A stretch of 27,968 nt of DNA from DATKCF01 sp035513345 (GTDB lineage Bacteria; Gemmatimonadota; Gemmatimonadetes; Longimicrobiales; RSA9). Position 1 is the first letter of the stretch; every line of letters begins with the position of its first letter. The stretch spans positions 1 to 27,968 of the forward strand of contig DATKCF010000166.1 in assembly GCA_035513345.1 (NCBI GenBank). The letters are read 5' to 3'. The notes below the pieces were generated by a model that was given only the letters and a program-made list of their open reading frames with translations, searched no databases and was not told where the DNA came from. Shown here in pieces: positions 20,815-27,968 of this stretch. The position numbers and the translations under genes were made by a program.

Positions 20815-23664
20815 TCAGGTAGCCGTGATATCGATCGTCTGCGGCGTACCCGTCGAGATGATCGCGGAACCAGTGCTGTGGACGCCGACCGCTACGAGCG
20901 GCAGACCTCCAAGCGGCCAGCTCAAGTGACCGTTGTGGAGTGCAGCACCGTCAGAAGCGGTGAGACCGGTGACAGTCCACGTGTTGCTGTACGTCCACGT
21001 CCGCGTCGTCGTGACGGTGTTGTCCGAAGCGCTCGCCGCGCCGACGCCGATCAGGTACCAGCGCAAATTCACTGGATCCTGGTAGTAGAACTCAACGCGG
21101 ATGAACGGGTTCGCGAACGTAGCGTTCGGACCGGTCATCGTTGCGCTCAGCACCGTGCTGGCAGGCGGCGTAGCGCCGCAAGCAGCGGCCGTGCCCTGAC
21201 AGACCTGCGGGGCCGACGGTGCCTGGTGAATGAAGTTACCGTGGGCCACGTCAGCCGGTGCGAAGATCGTCGGCGCAATCACCGACAGCGCCGGAATCGC
21301 ACCACCCGCCGCGAACTGAACTGCCGGCGTGATGTTGACGAACGCGTTCGCCGTGTTGGTTGCGATGTCGAACACATTGAAATCGACCCGCGAAGCCTCG
21401 TTGACCACGCCACCCGAACGGCCGGTGGCGAGGTTGGCCTCCACGGAGCGGACGAAGCCGCCGATCGTGAAGTTGCCGGTCGTCGTGCTGACCAGACCAT
21501 CAGCCACGCCATAGGCACCGAGCGTGACGTCAGGATACTGGAATACCGGGCCAGCACCGTACGTGAGGAACGGCTCGATCCAGCCGAGGTCGACGTTGTC
21601 CGCCAGACCTGCGCTGAAGGTGACATTTGCGCCACCCGGCAGCGAGGACGGACCAGCGATACCACCGATGACCGGCGGCGTTACGTCGTTCAGCGTGATG
21701 CGTTCGACGCTGGGCTTGCTGAAGTTCGTTGCCTGGTCGCGGACGAAGGCCGTAAGCTCCCAGTAGCCTTCGCTCGTGCCCGGCACCAGCGTCAGATCGA
21801 CGTCGATGACGCCGTCGTCAACCTGGTAGTTGATCGCGCCGCTGCTGGTCGTGCATGCAACCTGACCAGCCGCCGTCGGATCGACCGGCGACTGCGGTAT
21901 GTAGCATGTCGAACCCGCAGGCGTCGTCTTCTTGAGCTGGACACTCACCGGCAGAGCGCTGAAGCCCGACGGGCCCACGCCTGCATCGGAGAAGCTGATC
22001 GTCCAGGCCGGGTTGAGCGCGATGTTCGTGCTCATGTTCGGCGTGACATTGTCCACCGTGGCCGTCGGATCGGTCGAGTCGACGCCAACCAACTGCGCGC
22101 CTGTCGCCGAGTTCTGGCCGACTCCTGCCGTGCTCGCGAACTGCGTACGGCAGTTCTGGAGCGCGTCACACGTGGTGGCCGACGCGATGAAGCTCGGAAC
22201 GACCGTCTCCGGAAGATCCTCGCCGGTCGCGACCGGAATGAGGCTGCCTGGCTCACCCGCCATGAACGTGACGGTCGGGCTGCCAACGCCCGCATCTACG
22301 TGAGTGAAGAATCCGGCACGCGCCGCAAAAATGAAGGCCGGCGTGGCAGGGTTGCCCGAGATGTAGCAGGCAAGCGCCGGAGCGCAGCCCAGCGTCGCCG
22401 GGGTCAGATCGAACAGTGTAATGGCCGGGGCCACGTTGTCCCAGTTGAGCGGCGTGGCAAGCGGCATCTGGTTGGCCGGAACCGCGCCAACGCAGCCGAG
22501 ATTCAGCGGTACCGGGGTGTTCTCCGTTACCACGCACGCCGGGCCGCCAGCACCACCGGCAGTGACCGACGCAAGGCTCAGAACGACACCCAGGGGTGTG
22601 GCCGGTGCGCCTGTCTCCAGCAACTCGATCCGGGACAACGCCGAGCCACCACTCTTCTGAAGCACGAGCTGGAACCCGTCGGCCGGCGTATTGTCCGTGA
22701 CGACCTCCGGGTCGCTGCCCGTGTTTGTCAGCGTAACGCTGGCAATGTCGTTCGCCGGATCGTTGTTGTACTTGACGCCCATGGCAGTGACGTGAATGTC
22801 ACCCGTGTACCACGCCAGACCGGTGGCAACGTTGATCGCCATGCCGGCGCCGGTCGGATAGTTGAGGCGCGAGTAGATGAACGGCACGTTGTTCAGCACG
22901 ATGTTCGTGCTGGTCGTCGCCGTGATTGTGCCCTGTCCCCCGACCACCTGCGCCGTCACCGTCGTCGTACCGTTCGGGTAGTTGCCCTGTACGGTGCCGA
23001 CAATGCCGAGCTGCGTGCGATCGAACTCCGCAGTGTTCCAGCTGGCCACGAGGTCGACCGCGTTCTGCGCCTCGTCGACGGCCAGTCCGAGATCCACACC
23101 CGTGAACGACTGCGTGTAGATGACTTGGTTGTTCGCCAGGATCTCGACACGGTCCACGAAGGTGCCCACCGGCACCTCGAGGTTCAACGTGATCTCGATC
23201 TGGCCGGCTACGTTGTTGATGTTGACCGGTACGTTGGTCGCGCCCGTCGTGATCGACTTGATGCTGATCGACGGAGGAACGCCGCCACCAACGGCCTCGA
23301 CCGTGACAACCGCGGCAGCCGATACGTTGGGATCGGCTACGGCCGTCGCGCGGATTGTCGAGGTGCCCCGGGCCACGCCCGACACCGTCACTACGTTGCC
23401 ATTCGCCGAAACCGTGGCGACCGACGTGTTCGACGATGTCCATGTTACGCTCTTGTCACCACCCGTCGCGCCACCAGTGACCTGGGCGACCATCTGACCG
23501 CTCTCGCCCTCTTCGATCGTGATGGCTGCGGGCGTCACGCTGATCTGCAGTGCCGGTGCGGGCGGATCGGGGATGACAATATCCGTCTTGTCCTCACACG
23601 CCGTCGTACCCAGTACCGCCAGACTCAGCGCGAGTCCGAAAAATGCTGACCTGTGTCTTACCAT
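20815..23664 (-). CDS. Large exported Ig-like (Big2) probable lipoprotein
   Basis: The 949-residue protein starts with MVRHRSAFFGLALSLAVLGT and a candidate lipid cysteine C23. The residue three before it is Thr rather than the usual Leu, so signal peptidase I cleavage is not excluded. A bacterial Ig-like group 2 domain lies at about 38-122 (TWTSSNTSVATVSANGN, GVARGTSTIRATA). The rest is a Thr/Val/Ala/Gly-rich beta-sandwich-like chain with repeated TLNDVTPPVIGG- and DSTDPTATVDNVTP-like segments, suggesting several further Ig-like modules. Paired cysteines in the middle may form disulfides. It is probably surface-exposed, in adhesion or envelope structure. GGAGG precedes the ATG. Two candidate promoters lie 225-360 bp upstream, and a hairpin follows the stop. 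I do not recognise a specific function. Confidence 0.85.
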   Translation of the reverse strand: MVRHRSAFFGLALSLAVLGTTACEDKTDIVIPDPPAPALQISVTPAAITIEEGESGQMVAQVTGGATGGDKSVTWTSSNTSVATVSANGNVVTVSGVARGTSTIRATAVADPNVSAAAVVTVEAVGGGVPPSISIKSITTGATNVPVNINNVAGQIEITLNLEVPVGTFVDRVEILANNQVIYTQSFTGVDLGLAVDEAQNAVDLVASWNTAEFDRTQLGIVGTVQGNYPNGTTTVTAQVVGGQGTITATTSTNIVLNNVPFIYSRLNYPTGAGMAINVATGLAWYTGDIHVTAMGVKYNNDPANDIASVTLTNTGSDPEVVTDNTPADGFQLVLQKSGGSALSRIELLETGAPATPLGVVLSLASVTAGGAGGPACVVTENTPVPLNLGCVGAVPANQMPLATPLNWDNVAPAITLFDLTPATLGCAPALACYISGNPATPAFIFAARAGFFTHVDAGVGSPTVTFMAGEPGSLIPVATGEDLPETVVPSFIASATTCDALQNCRTQFASTAGVGQNSATGAQLVGVDSTDPTATVDNVTPNMSTNIALNPAWTISFSDAGVGPSGFSALPVSVQLKKTTPAGSTCYIPQSPVDPTAAGQVACTTSSGAINYQVDDGVIDVDLTLVPGTSEGYWELTAFVRDQATNFSKPSVERITLNDVTPPVIGGIAGPSSLPGGANVTFSAGLADNVDLGWIEPFLTYGAGPVFQYPDVTLGAYGVADGLVSTTTGNFTIGGFVRSVEANLATGRSGGVVNEASRVDFNVFDIATNTANAFVNITPAVQFAAGGAIPALSVIAPTIFAPADVAHGNFIHQAPSAPQVCQGTAAACGATPPASTVLSATMTGPNATFANPFIRVEFYYQDPVNLRWYLIGVGAASASDNTVTTTRTWTYSNTWTVTGLTASDGAALHNGHLSWPLGGLPLVAVGVHSTGSAIISTGTPQTIDITAT

Positions 23665-23888
23665 GCGACTCCTCCCTCAGGGTTGATCTGTTCGAAACGG
23701 CAGATGGAAAAACCCACGGCGACTGTCCGATTCCGCTGAGCGTCATGCCGCTGACGAGGGCGGTTTGCGCCGAACCCGGGTTCCCGGAGGATCCATCTGA
23801 GGCGATCCAAACCCATGTCCGTCGTGACGCTGCGTGGAAAAGGTGAAGCCGTGTCGTGCATGCCGGGCTGACCCGGGCCTAGCAGGGA

Positions 23889-23917
23889 AAGATAGCCCGC
23901 ACCCCGATCGAGTGCAA
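23889..23917 (-). promoter_or_regulatory. Proximal promoter of the lipoprotein gene
   Basis: On the minus strand TTGCAC (23912-23917), a 17-bp spacer, then TATCTT (23889-23894). Transcription would start near 23882, leaving a leader of about 218 nt. Confidence 0.55.
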
Positions 23918-23997
23918 GGCAGTTACCCCTGCTACGTGGTCGATTCCGGTGTACGGGGAGAACACCTCGACCCCGCGAGACTGCACAAGGCGAGGCC

Positions 23998-24026
23998 AAG
24001 ATGCTCGCCGATGTCCTGGATGTCAA
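23998..24026 (-). promoter_or_regulatory. Distal promoter of the lipoprotein gene
   Basis: On the minus strand TTGACA (24021-24026, consensus), a 17-bp spacer, then CATCTT (23998-24003). It lies 109 bp upstream of the proximal promoter. Confidence 0.45.
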
Positions 24027-24107
24027 GGTACCTCTGTGGTAGTGAATGCTCGGCCGCCGCCGTTGGAATCGAGTATCGGGTAGGGGCGCGAACACCTTGA
24101 GGCAAAC

Positions 24108-24143
24108 GTTTCTGGGGCGGGTTTCTGGGGCTGGTTTCTGGGG
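24108..24143. repeat. 13-bp repeat locus D (three units)
   Basis: GTTTCTGGGG occurs at 24108, 24121 and 24134 with a 13-bp period, in the opposite orientation to locus A. It begins AAACGTTTCTGGGG like the left end of locus C and has no right arm, so it is a partial or solo end. It lies 34 bp beyond the GGDEF-EAL stop. Confidence 0.85.
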
Positions 24144-24177
24144 ACGGCTCGACGGTCGCGGCGGGCAGGGCCGGGGG

Positions 24178-25944
24178 TCAGCGGACGGCGAAGGCTTCAT
24201 CGGCCGGGTGGCTGGAGAGGTTGGCTCTGGCGTGGTTGCGGGCTTTTCGGGCGAGGAGTGCGGTGGCTCTGCGTCGTGGCATCGGTCGGGCGAAGTAAAA
24301 GCCCTGGGCCAGGTCGCAGCCGAGGGCGGTCATGATTCGGGCCTGGGCGGCGGTTTCGACGCCTTCGGCGACGACATCGAGGTGGAGTTCCCGGCCGAGC
24401 GCGGCCACGGCACGGACGATCTCGGTGTTCTTGCCGGCCTCGCCGATGCCGGCAATGAAGGAGCGGTCGATCTTGAGCACATCGATCGGGAACCGCTGGA
24501 GGTATCCGAGCGAGGAGTAGCCTGTACCGAAGTCATCGATCGACAGGCGGAGCCCCATGTCCTTGAGCATGCGCAGCTTGATGGCGCTGGCGTGCGGGTC
24601 AGCCATGACGGCTGTCTCTGTGATCTCGAGGCCGAACATGGTTCCGGGCAGTGCGTAGCGGTGCAATGCTTCGCGGATGCCCTCGACGATGGTTGGCTGC
24701 TGAAGCTGTCGCGGCGACAGGTTGATATGCAGCCTGATGTCGGCTGGCAGGATGCCACGGTCGCGCCAGCCGCACGCGGTGCGGCAGACTTCATCGAGGA
24801 CCCAGTCGCCGAGCGCGCCGATGAGGCCGGTCTCCTCGGCGACGGCCACGAAGCGCGTGGGCGGCACGGCGCCCAGCTTGGGGTGCTGCCAGCGCAGCAG
24901 AACCTCGAAGCCGGTGACGGTGCCATCCGACAGGCGGACGAGCGGCTGATACACGGTTGAGAGCTGGTCGGACTCGATGGCCCTGCGCAGCTCAGTCTCC
25001 ATCTCGAGCTGTGCGACGGCTTCGCGGTGCATTTCGACGTCGAACACCTCGGCCCGTCGGCGGCCGGCCGACTTCGCGCGGTACATGGCCGTGTCCGCGT
25101 CGCGCAGCATGTCCTCGGCGCGGTCGTAGTCGGCCGTGCTCGTGGCGATGCCCATGCTGGCGCTGATCACGATCTCCTGACGGCCGACGTGGAACGGCTG
25201 GTTCAGCATTTCGCGGATGCGGTCCGCCGCCCTGAGCGCATCGTGCAGATCGGCCAGGTCATCGAGGAGGATGCCGAACTCGTCGCCTCCGAGCCGGGCC
25301 ACGGTGTCGACCTCGCGGACGGCCAGTTTCAGTCTGCGTCCGACATCGGTCAGCAGACGGTCGCCGGCCACGTGGCCGAGGCTGTCGTTGACACGCTTGA
25401 ACTGGTCGATGTCGAGGAACATGACGGCGAACCGGTAGTCGCCGGGCCGGCGCCTGCCCATGGCGACGGCGTGCTCGAGCAGTTCGACGAGGTAGGCGCG
25501 GTTCGGAAGACCGGTCAGCGCATCGTGCGATGCCTGGTGCAGCAGGCGAGACTCGCCTCGCCGGGCGAACAGGCCGAACCCCGCGACCAGCAGGTTCGTG
25601 AACGTGAGCGCGACCGCCAGCGCGATCACCGTCTGCCAGCCCGCGGGCTGGCCGTAGCCCAGGCCGAACAGCCGCTCGCCAGCGACCAGCATCGCGGCGC
25701 TCGCAGGCACGACGATCCACGCGCCCATTTCGCCCTTGCGGTACGTTATGAACGCGACGGGCAGGACGTGCAGCCACCAGAGCAGATGAGAGGGTGCGCC
25801 CACGAAGGGCAGAAGCGTCGGATGAGCGAACGGCAGAAGGAACGCAATGGCGAGGAGACCGGGGCCGGGCGGGCGGATCCGGATCTGCTGAGCGCGGGAT
25901 GCGCCTGGCGTTTCCATGGTTCCGATCGCTCCGATGCACTCCAT
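24178..25944 (-). CDS. Membrane-bound GGDEF-EAL cyclic-di-GMP enzyme
   Basis: The protein (588 residues) has an N-terminal membrane region at about 28-125 with three or four hydrophobic segments. A GGDEF domain follows at about 135-300, with GGDEF at 219-223 and an intact inhibitory I-site RxxD at 210-213. An EAL domain is at about 320-565. Its signature reads EVLLR (E347) rather than EALLR, but the metal and catalytic residues appear kept: N408, D470-D471, K491, E527 and Q547. Both synthesis and hydrolysis of cyclic-di-GMP are therefore possible. A second in-frame ATG at 25917, with GGAG upstream, may be the true start. Repeat locus D lies after its stop. Confidence 0.92.
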   Translation of the reverse strand: MECIGAIGTMETPGASRAQQIRIRPPGPGLLAIAFLLPFAHPTLLPFVGAPSHLLWWLHVLPVAFITYRKGEMGAWIVVPASAAMLVAGERLFGLGYGQPAGWQTVIALAVALTFTNLLVAGFGLFARRGESRLLHQASHDALTGLPNRAYLVELLEHAVAMGRRRPGDYRFAVMFLDIDQFKRVNDSLGHVAGDRLLTDVGRRLKLAVREVDTVARLGGDEFGILLDDLADLHDALRAADRIREMLNQPFHVGRQEIVISASMGIATSTADYDRAEDMLRDADTAMYRAKSAGRRRAEVFDVEMHREAVAQLEMETELRRAIESDQLSTVYQPLVRLSDGTVTGFEVLLRWQHPKLGAVPPTRFVAVAEETGLIGALGDWVLDEVCRTACGWRDRGILPADIRLHINLSPRQLQQPTIVEGIREALHRYALPGTMFGLEITETAVMADPHASAIKLRMLKDMGLRLSIDDFGTGYSSLGYLQRFPIDVLKIDRSFIAGIGEAGKNTEIVRAVAALGRELHLDVVAEGVETAAQARIMTALGCDLAQGFYFARPMPRRRATALLARKARNHARANLSSHPADEAFAVR

Positions 25945-26066
25945 CCGTGGTGGTGCCCGCCTGCCTGTCCTTCGCCTGCTGAGTATCGACTGGACGTCGG
26001 CCGCTCATGAGGCCGATGGGGCGAACAGGAGAGCGCGACGGATGCCGGTCCGGGGCGTCAGAGGAA

Positions 26067-26097
26067 GGGCCCGCCGTCCGAACCGGACGACGGGCCC
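26067..26097 (-). terminator. Hairpin terminator after the S9 peptidase gene
   Basis: GGGCCCG (26067-26073) pairs with CGGGCCC (26091-26097), and CGTCCG pairs with CGGACG, with one C-A mismatch and a 3-base loop. It lies 30 bases after the S9 stop and reads similarly on both strands. There is no T-tract. Confidence 0.6.
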
Positions 26098-26126
26098 ACA
26101 TACATCGGTGAACCGGAGCAGCGGGC

Positions 26127-27968
26127 TCAGCCACTCTCATCGGTTACGGTCCTGAGCGCACCGCGCGAATGCTTCTTGAACCAGTCCCTGAGGTAGAGCT
26201 GCGTTCGCAGGAAATTGGACGGATTCGAGCTGGTCCCGTGCCATTCGTCGGCGAATCGGACCATGGCGGTCGGGACCTTGAGGACCTTGAGCGCCTGATA
26301 GAACTCCTCCGTCTGGGACATCGGCGTGCGCAGATCGTTCTCGCCGGTCATCAGCATGGTCGGCGTGGTCACGTTGCCGACGTACATGAGCGGGGACCGG
26401 CGCAGGTGCTCACTCGGATCCTCCCACGGGTAGTGCTCGAAGTTGCGATACCAGTTCGGTCCGTCGGTCGTGCCGACGAAGCTCATCCAGTTGATCACGG
26501 GGCAGTTCGACGAAGCGGCGGCGAAGCGGTTCGTGTGACCGACGACCCACGCCGTCAGCACACCGCCGCCGCTGCAGCCGTACACGAACATGTTCTCCGT
26601 GTCGATGTAGCCGCGTTCGATCACCTGATCGACGCCGTTCATCAGGTCATCGTAGTCGTTACCGGGATACGCGTTCTTGATCGAGTTGCCGAACTCGCTG
26701 CCGTAGCCGGAGCTGCCGCGCGGGTTCGTGTACAGCACGACGTAGCCGTTCGCGGCGTGATCCTGGTAGCCGAAGTTGAAGCCCGTGTTGTACATGCCGT
26801 GCGGCCCGCCGTGGATCGACAGGATGAGCGGGTACTTCTGCGTCGGATCGAAGTCGGGCGGCTTGACGATCCAGCCCTGGATCCGGTAGTCATCGACGGA
26901 CGAGTACCAGATTTCCTCGACTTCGCCCAGCTTCTTGCCGTGCAGGATGTCGGCGTTGACATCCGTCAGCTTCGTGAACACGGTCGGATGGCGAATGTTG
27001 AACTTGACGATGTCACCCGGCTCGTGCGGGTCCGTACGCGTTCCAATGACCGTGCCGTCGGCCAGGATCGCGCTGACGCCAAGCAATTGCCTGCCCTCGG
27101 TGACCGCGCGCACCTCGCCGTTCAACGGCGCGAACCACAGGTTGCTCGCGCCTTCACTCGACGCCGTGAAGTAGACGCCGGAGCCGTCGCGTGCCCAGAT
27201 GAGGTTGCCCGGTGAACGGTCGATGTTCGCAAGCATGCGCGACCCGCTGCCGTCGATGTTCATGACGTACAGCTCGGAATCGTCGTAGGTGTAGTCGCCG
27301 AAATCGTTGCCCGTGTAGGCGATCAGGCGGCCATCGGGCGATATGACGGGGCTGCCATCCGGACCCCGGCGGCTCGTCAACTGCGTGACCTCGCCGGACT
27401 CGATGTCGACTGCGTAGATCTCGGACTCGCGCCAGACGTACTCGGCATCCTCGACGCGCGGACCGGACGAGAAGACGATCGTGCGGCCGTCAGGCGTCCA
27501 GTTGGGCGACCCGGCACCCCACTCGTCCCTCGTGATCTGGCGGGGTGTGCCGCCATCCGCCGGTACCACGAAGATCTGCGTTTCGCCGGCCTGCGTGAAG
27601 CCCTGCCGGTCCTGCCGGTAATCGAGGCGTTCGACCACGCGTGGCGTAGCCGTCCATGTCGCGCCGCGTGGCCGCATGGCCGTCACCTGGCGCTCGACAG
27701 CCCAGCTTTCCTCGCGCGGCACGAACTGCGTGAACGCGATCCACTTCCCGTCCGGCGACCATGTGATACTGCTGGGCGAGCGCGTCAGACGCGTGATCTG
27801 CGTCGCGGCGCCCTCGGCGTCCATGTACCGGACGAAAATCTGCGTACCATCGGGCTCGCCGGATGCGGTGTAGGCGATACGCGAACCGTCCGGCGACCAC
27901 TGCGGCGACGACCCGTCGAGCAGCTTGCGCGGCCTCGAGCCGTCCGCGTTCATGATGTAGAGCGACGA
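26127..27968 (-). CDS. S9-family serine peptidase (acylaminoacyl-peptidase/DPP-like), N-terminus outside window
   Basis: The visible 613 residues cover part of a beta-propeller with repeated SPDG-type blades (WSPDGSRIAYT, WSPDGKWIAFT, WTPDGRTIVFS, SPDGRLIAYT), followed by a C-terminal alpha/beta hydrolase domain. The catalytic triad is visible: Ser in YGCSGGG (codon 26571-26573), Asp in GENDLRTP (26334-26336) and His in DEWHGTSS (26238-26240). The nucleophile elbow GCSGGG differs slightly from the more usual GxSYGG of this family. It cleaves short peptides and is probably exported, but the N-terminus and any signal peptide lie beyond the right edge. The frame is open to the last base, so the gene is cut by the window rather than broken. 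Confidence 0.93.
   Translation of the reverse strand, partial: SSLYIMNADGSRPRKLLDGSSPQWSPDGSRIAYTASGEPDGTQIFVRYMDAEGAATQITRLTRSPSSITWSPDGKWIAFTQFVPREESWAVERQVTAMRPRGATWTATPRVVERLDYRQDRQGFTQAGETQIFVVPADGGTPRQITRDEWGAGSPNWTPDGRTIVFSSGPRVEDAEYVWRESEIYAVDIESGEVTQLTSRRGPDGSPVISPDGRLIAYTGNDFGDYTYDDSELYVMNIDGSGSRMLANIDRSPGNLIWARDGSGVYFTASSEGASNLWFAPLNGEVRAVTEGRQLLGVSAILADGTVIGTRTDPHEPGDIVKFNIRHPTVFTKLTDVNADILHGKKLGEVEEIWYSSVDDYRIQGWIVKPPDFDPTQKYPLILSIHGGPHGMYNTGFNFGYQDHAANGYVVLYTNPRGSSGYGSEFGNSIKNAYPGNDYDDLMNGVDQVIERGYIDTENMFVYGCSGGGVLTAWVVGHTNRFAAASSNCPVINWMSFVGTTDGPNWYRNFEHYPWEDPSEHLRRSPLMYVGNVTTPTMLMTGENDLRTPMSQTEEFYQALKVLKVPTAMVRFADEWHGTSSNPSNFLRTQLYLRDWFKKHSRGALRTVTDESG

Larger units (their letters stand above)
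23665..24177. other. Long leader and promoter region of the lipoprotein gene
   Basis: This holds two candidate minus-strand promoters, a leader of about 218 nt with a perfect palindrome GAACCCGGGTTC near 23772, and repeat locus D next to the GGDEF-EAL stop. I see no known riboswitch pattern and no convincing gene. Confidence 0.5.

Noticed and set aside
20878..23649. A 923-codon open frame on the plus strand opposite the Ig-like lipoprotein gene
   Set aside because: It is an antisense shadow produced by GC-rich codon use. Its translation is Arg/Asp-rich with no domain or signal peptide. The opposite strand has a signal peptide, a Big2 domain, a ribosome site and a terminator.
23665..23882. 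Cyclic-di-GMP or other known riboswitch in the lipoprotein leader
   Set aside because: I looked for the conserved core patterns and did not see them. Only a palindrome and general GC-rich structure are present.
23834..24100. An 88-codon plus-strand frame in the lipoprotein promoter region
   Set aside because: It overlaps both minus-strand promoter candidates, has no ribosome site, and shows no recognisable features.
26169..27215. A 348-codon plus-strand frame opposite the S9 peptidase
   Set aside because: It is an antisense shadow. The minus strand carries the full catalytic triad and propeller blades.

Overview
The window is a GC-rich bacterial chromosome segment (about 65% GC by eye) with 27 protein genes that I can support. 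All are complete except the last, which runs off the right edge. No tRNA, rRNA, CRISPR array, transposase or phage gene was seen. Three things suggest a soil or aquatic diderm, most likely Gemmatimonadota: many exported metallo- and serine peptidases (M28, M20, S9), a large Ig-like lipoprotein, and a GMC oxidoreductase paired with a small gluconate-dehydrogenase-subunit-3-like protein. That placement is an inference from overall character and no marker gene proves it. Recognisable promoters follow the TTGAC-17-TAnnnT pattern.

Layout. 1-3764: a YfiT/DinB-type transferase, then a minus-strand pair of LMW phosphatase and fructosamine-kinase-like genes (a probable protein-deglycation operon), then a divergent secreted M28 peptidase. 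3765-4523: a 760-bp non-coding interval holding almost five copies of a 61-bp tandem repeat, framed by an inverted pair of 35-bp repeats. 4524-6590: an ECF sigma factor and a lysine-6-dehydrogenase-like enzyme, both on the minus strand. 6805-10032: a tight plus-strand operon for a phenylacetyl-CoA-epoxidase-like multicomponent diiron oxygenase in the order PaaA, DUF59, PaaB, PaaC, zinc ribbon, followed by a methyltransferase. Its PaaD is split into two genes that flank PaaB and PaaC, and no PaaE reductase is present. 10070-12006: an SDR and a small EF-Tu-domain-II-like protein share back-to-back promoters with a cold-shock protein whose leader carries a strong intrinsic terminator.

12174-16225: a PLP decarboxylase, a YggX-like protein with a lipase-like hydrolase, an aldo/keto reductase and a CBS-domain protein. 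16517-20544: a DUF6941-like protein and a secreted M20 peptidase on the plus strand, facing a GMC oxidoreductase and its small partner. 20815-27968: a large Ig-like lipoprotein with two candidate tandem promoters, a membrane GGDEF-EAL protein, and the C-terminal part of an S9 peptidase.

The most distinctive material is intergenic. A repeat family built on a 13-bp unit (CCCCAGAAACCAG) occurs at four loci. Two of these are complete elements with long inverted ends and a conserved core, and one exactly fills the gap between two convergent stop codons. A separate 51-bp palindrome occurs at two loci 11 kb apart. The 61-bp tandem array and the 35-bp inverted pair form a third group. These look like dispersed, hairpin-forming elements that sit at gene ends. 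The best protein-level novelty is the split-PaaD oxygenase cluster.
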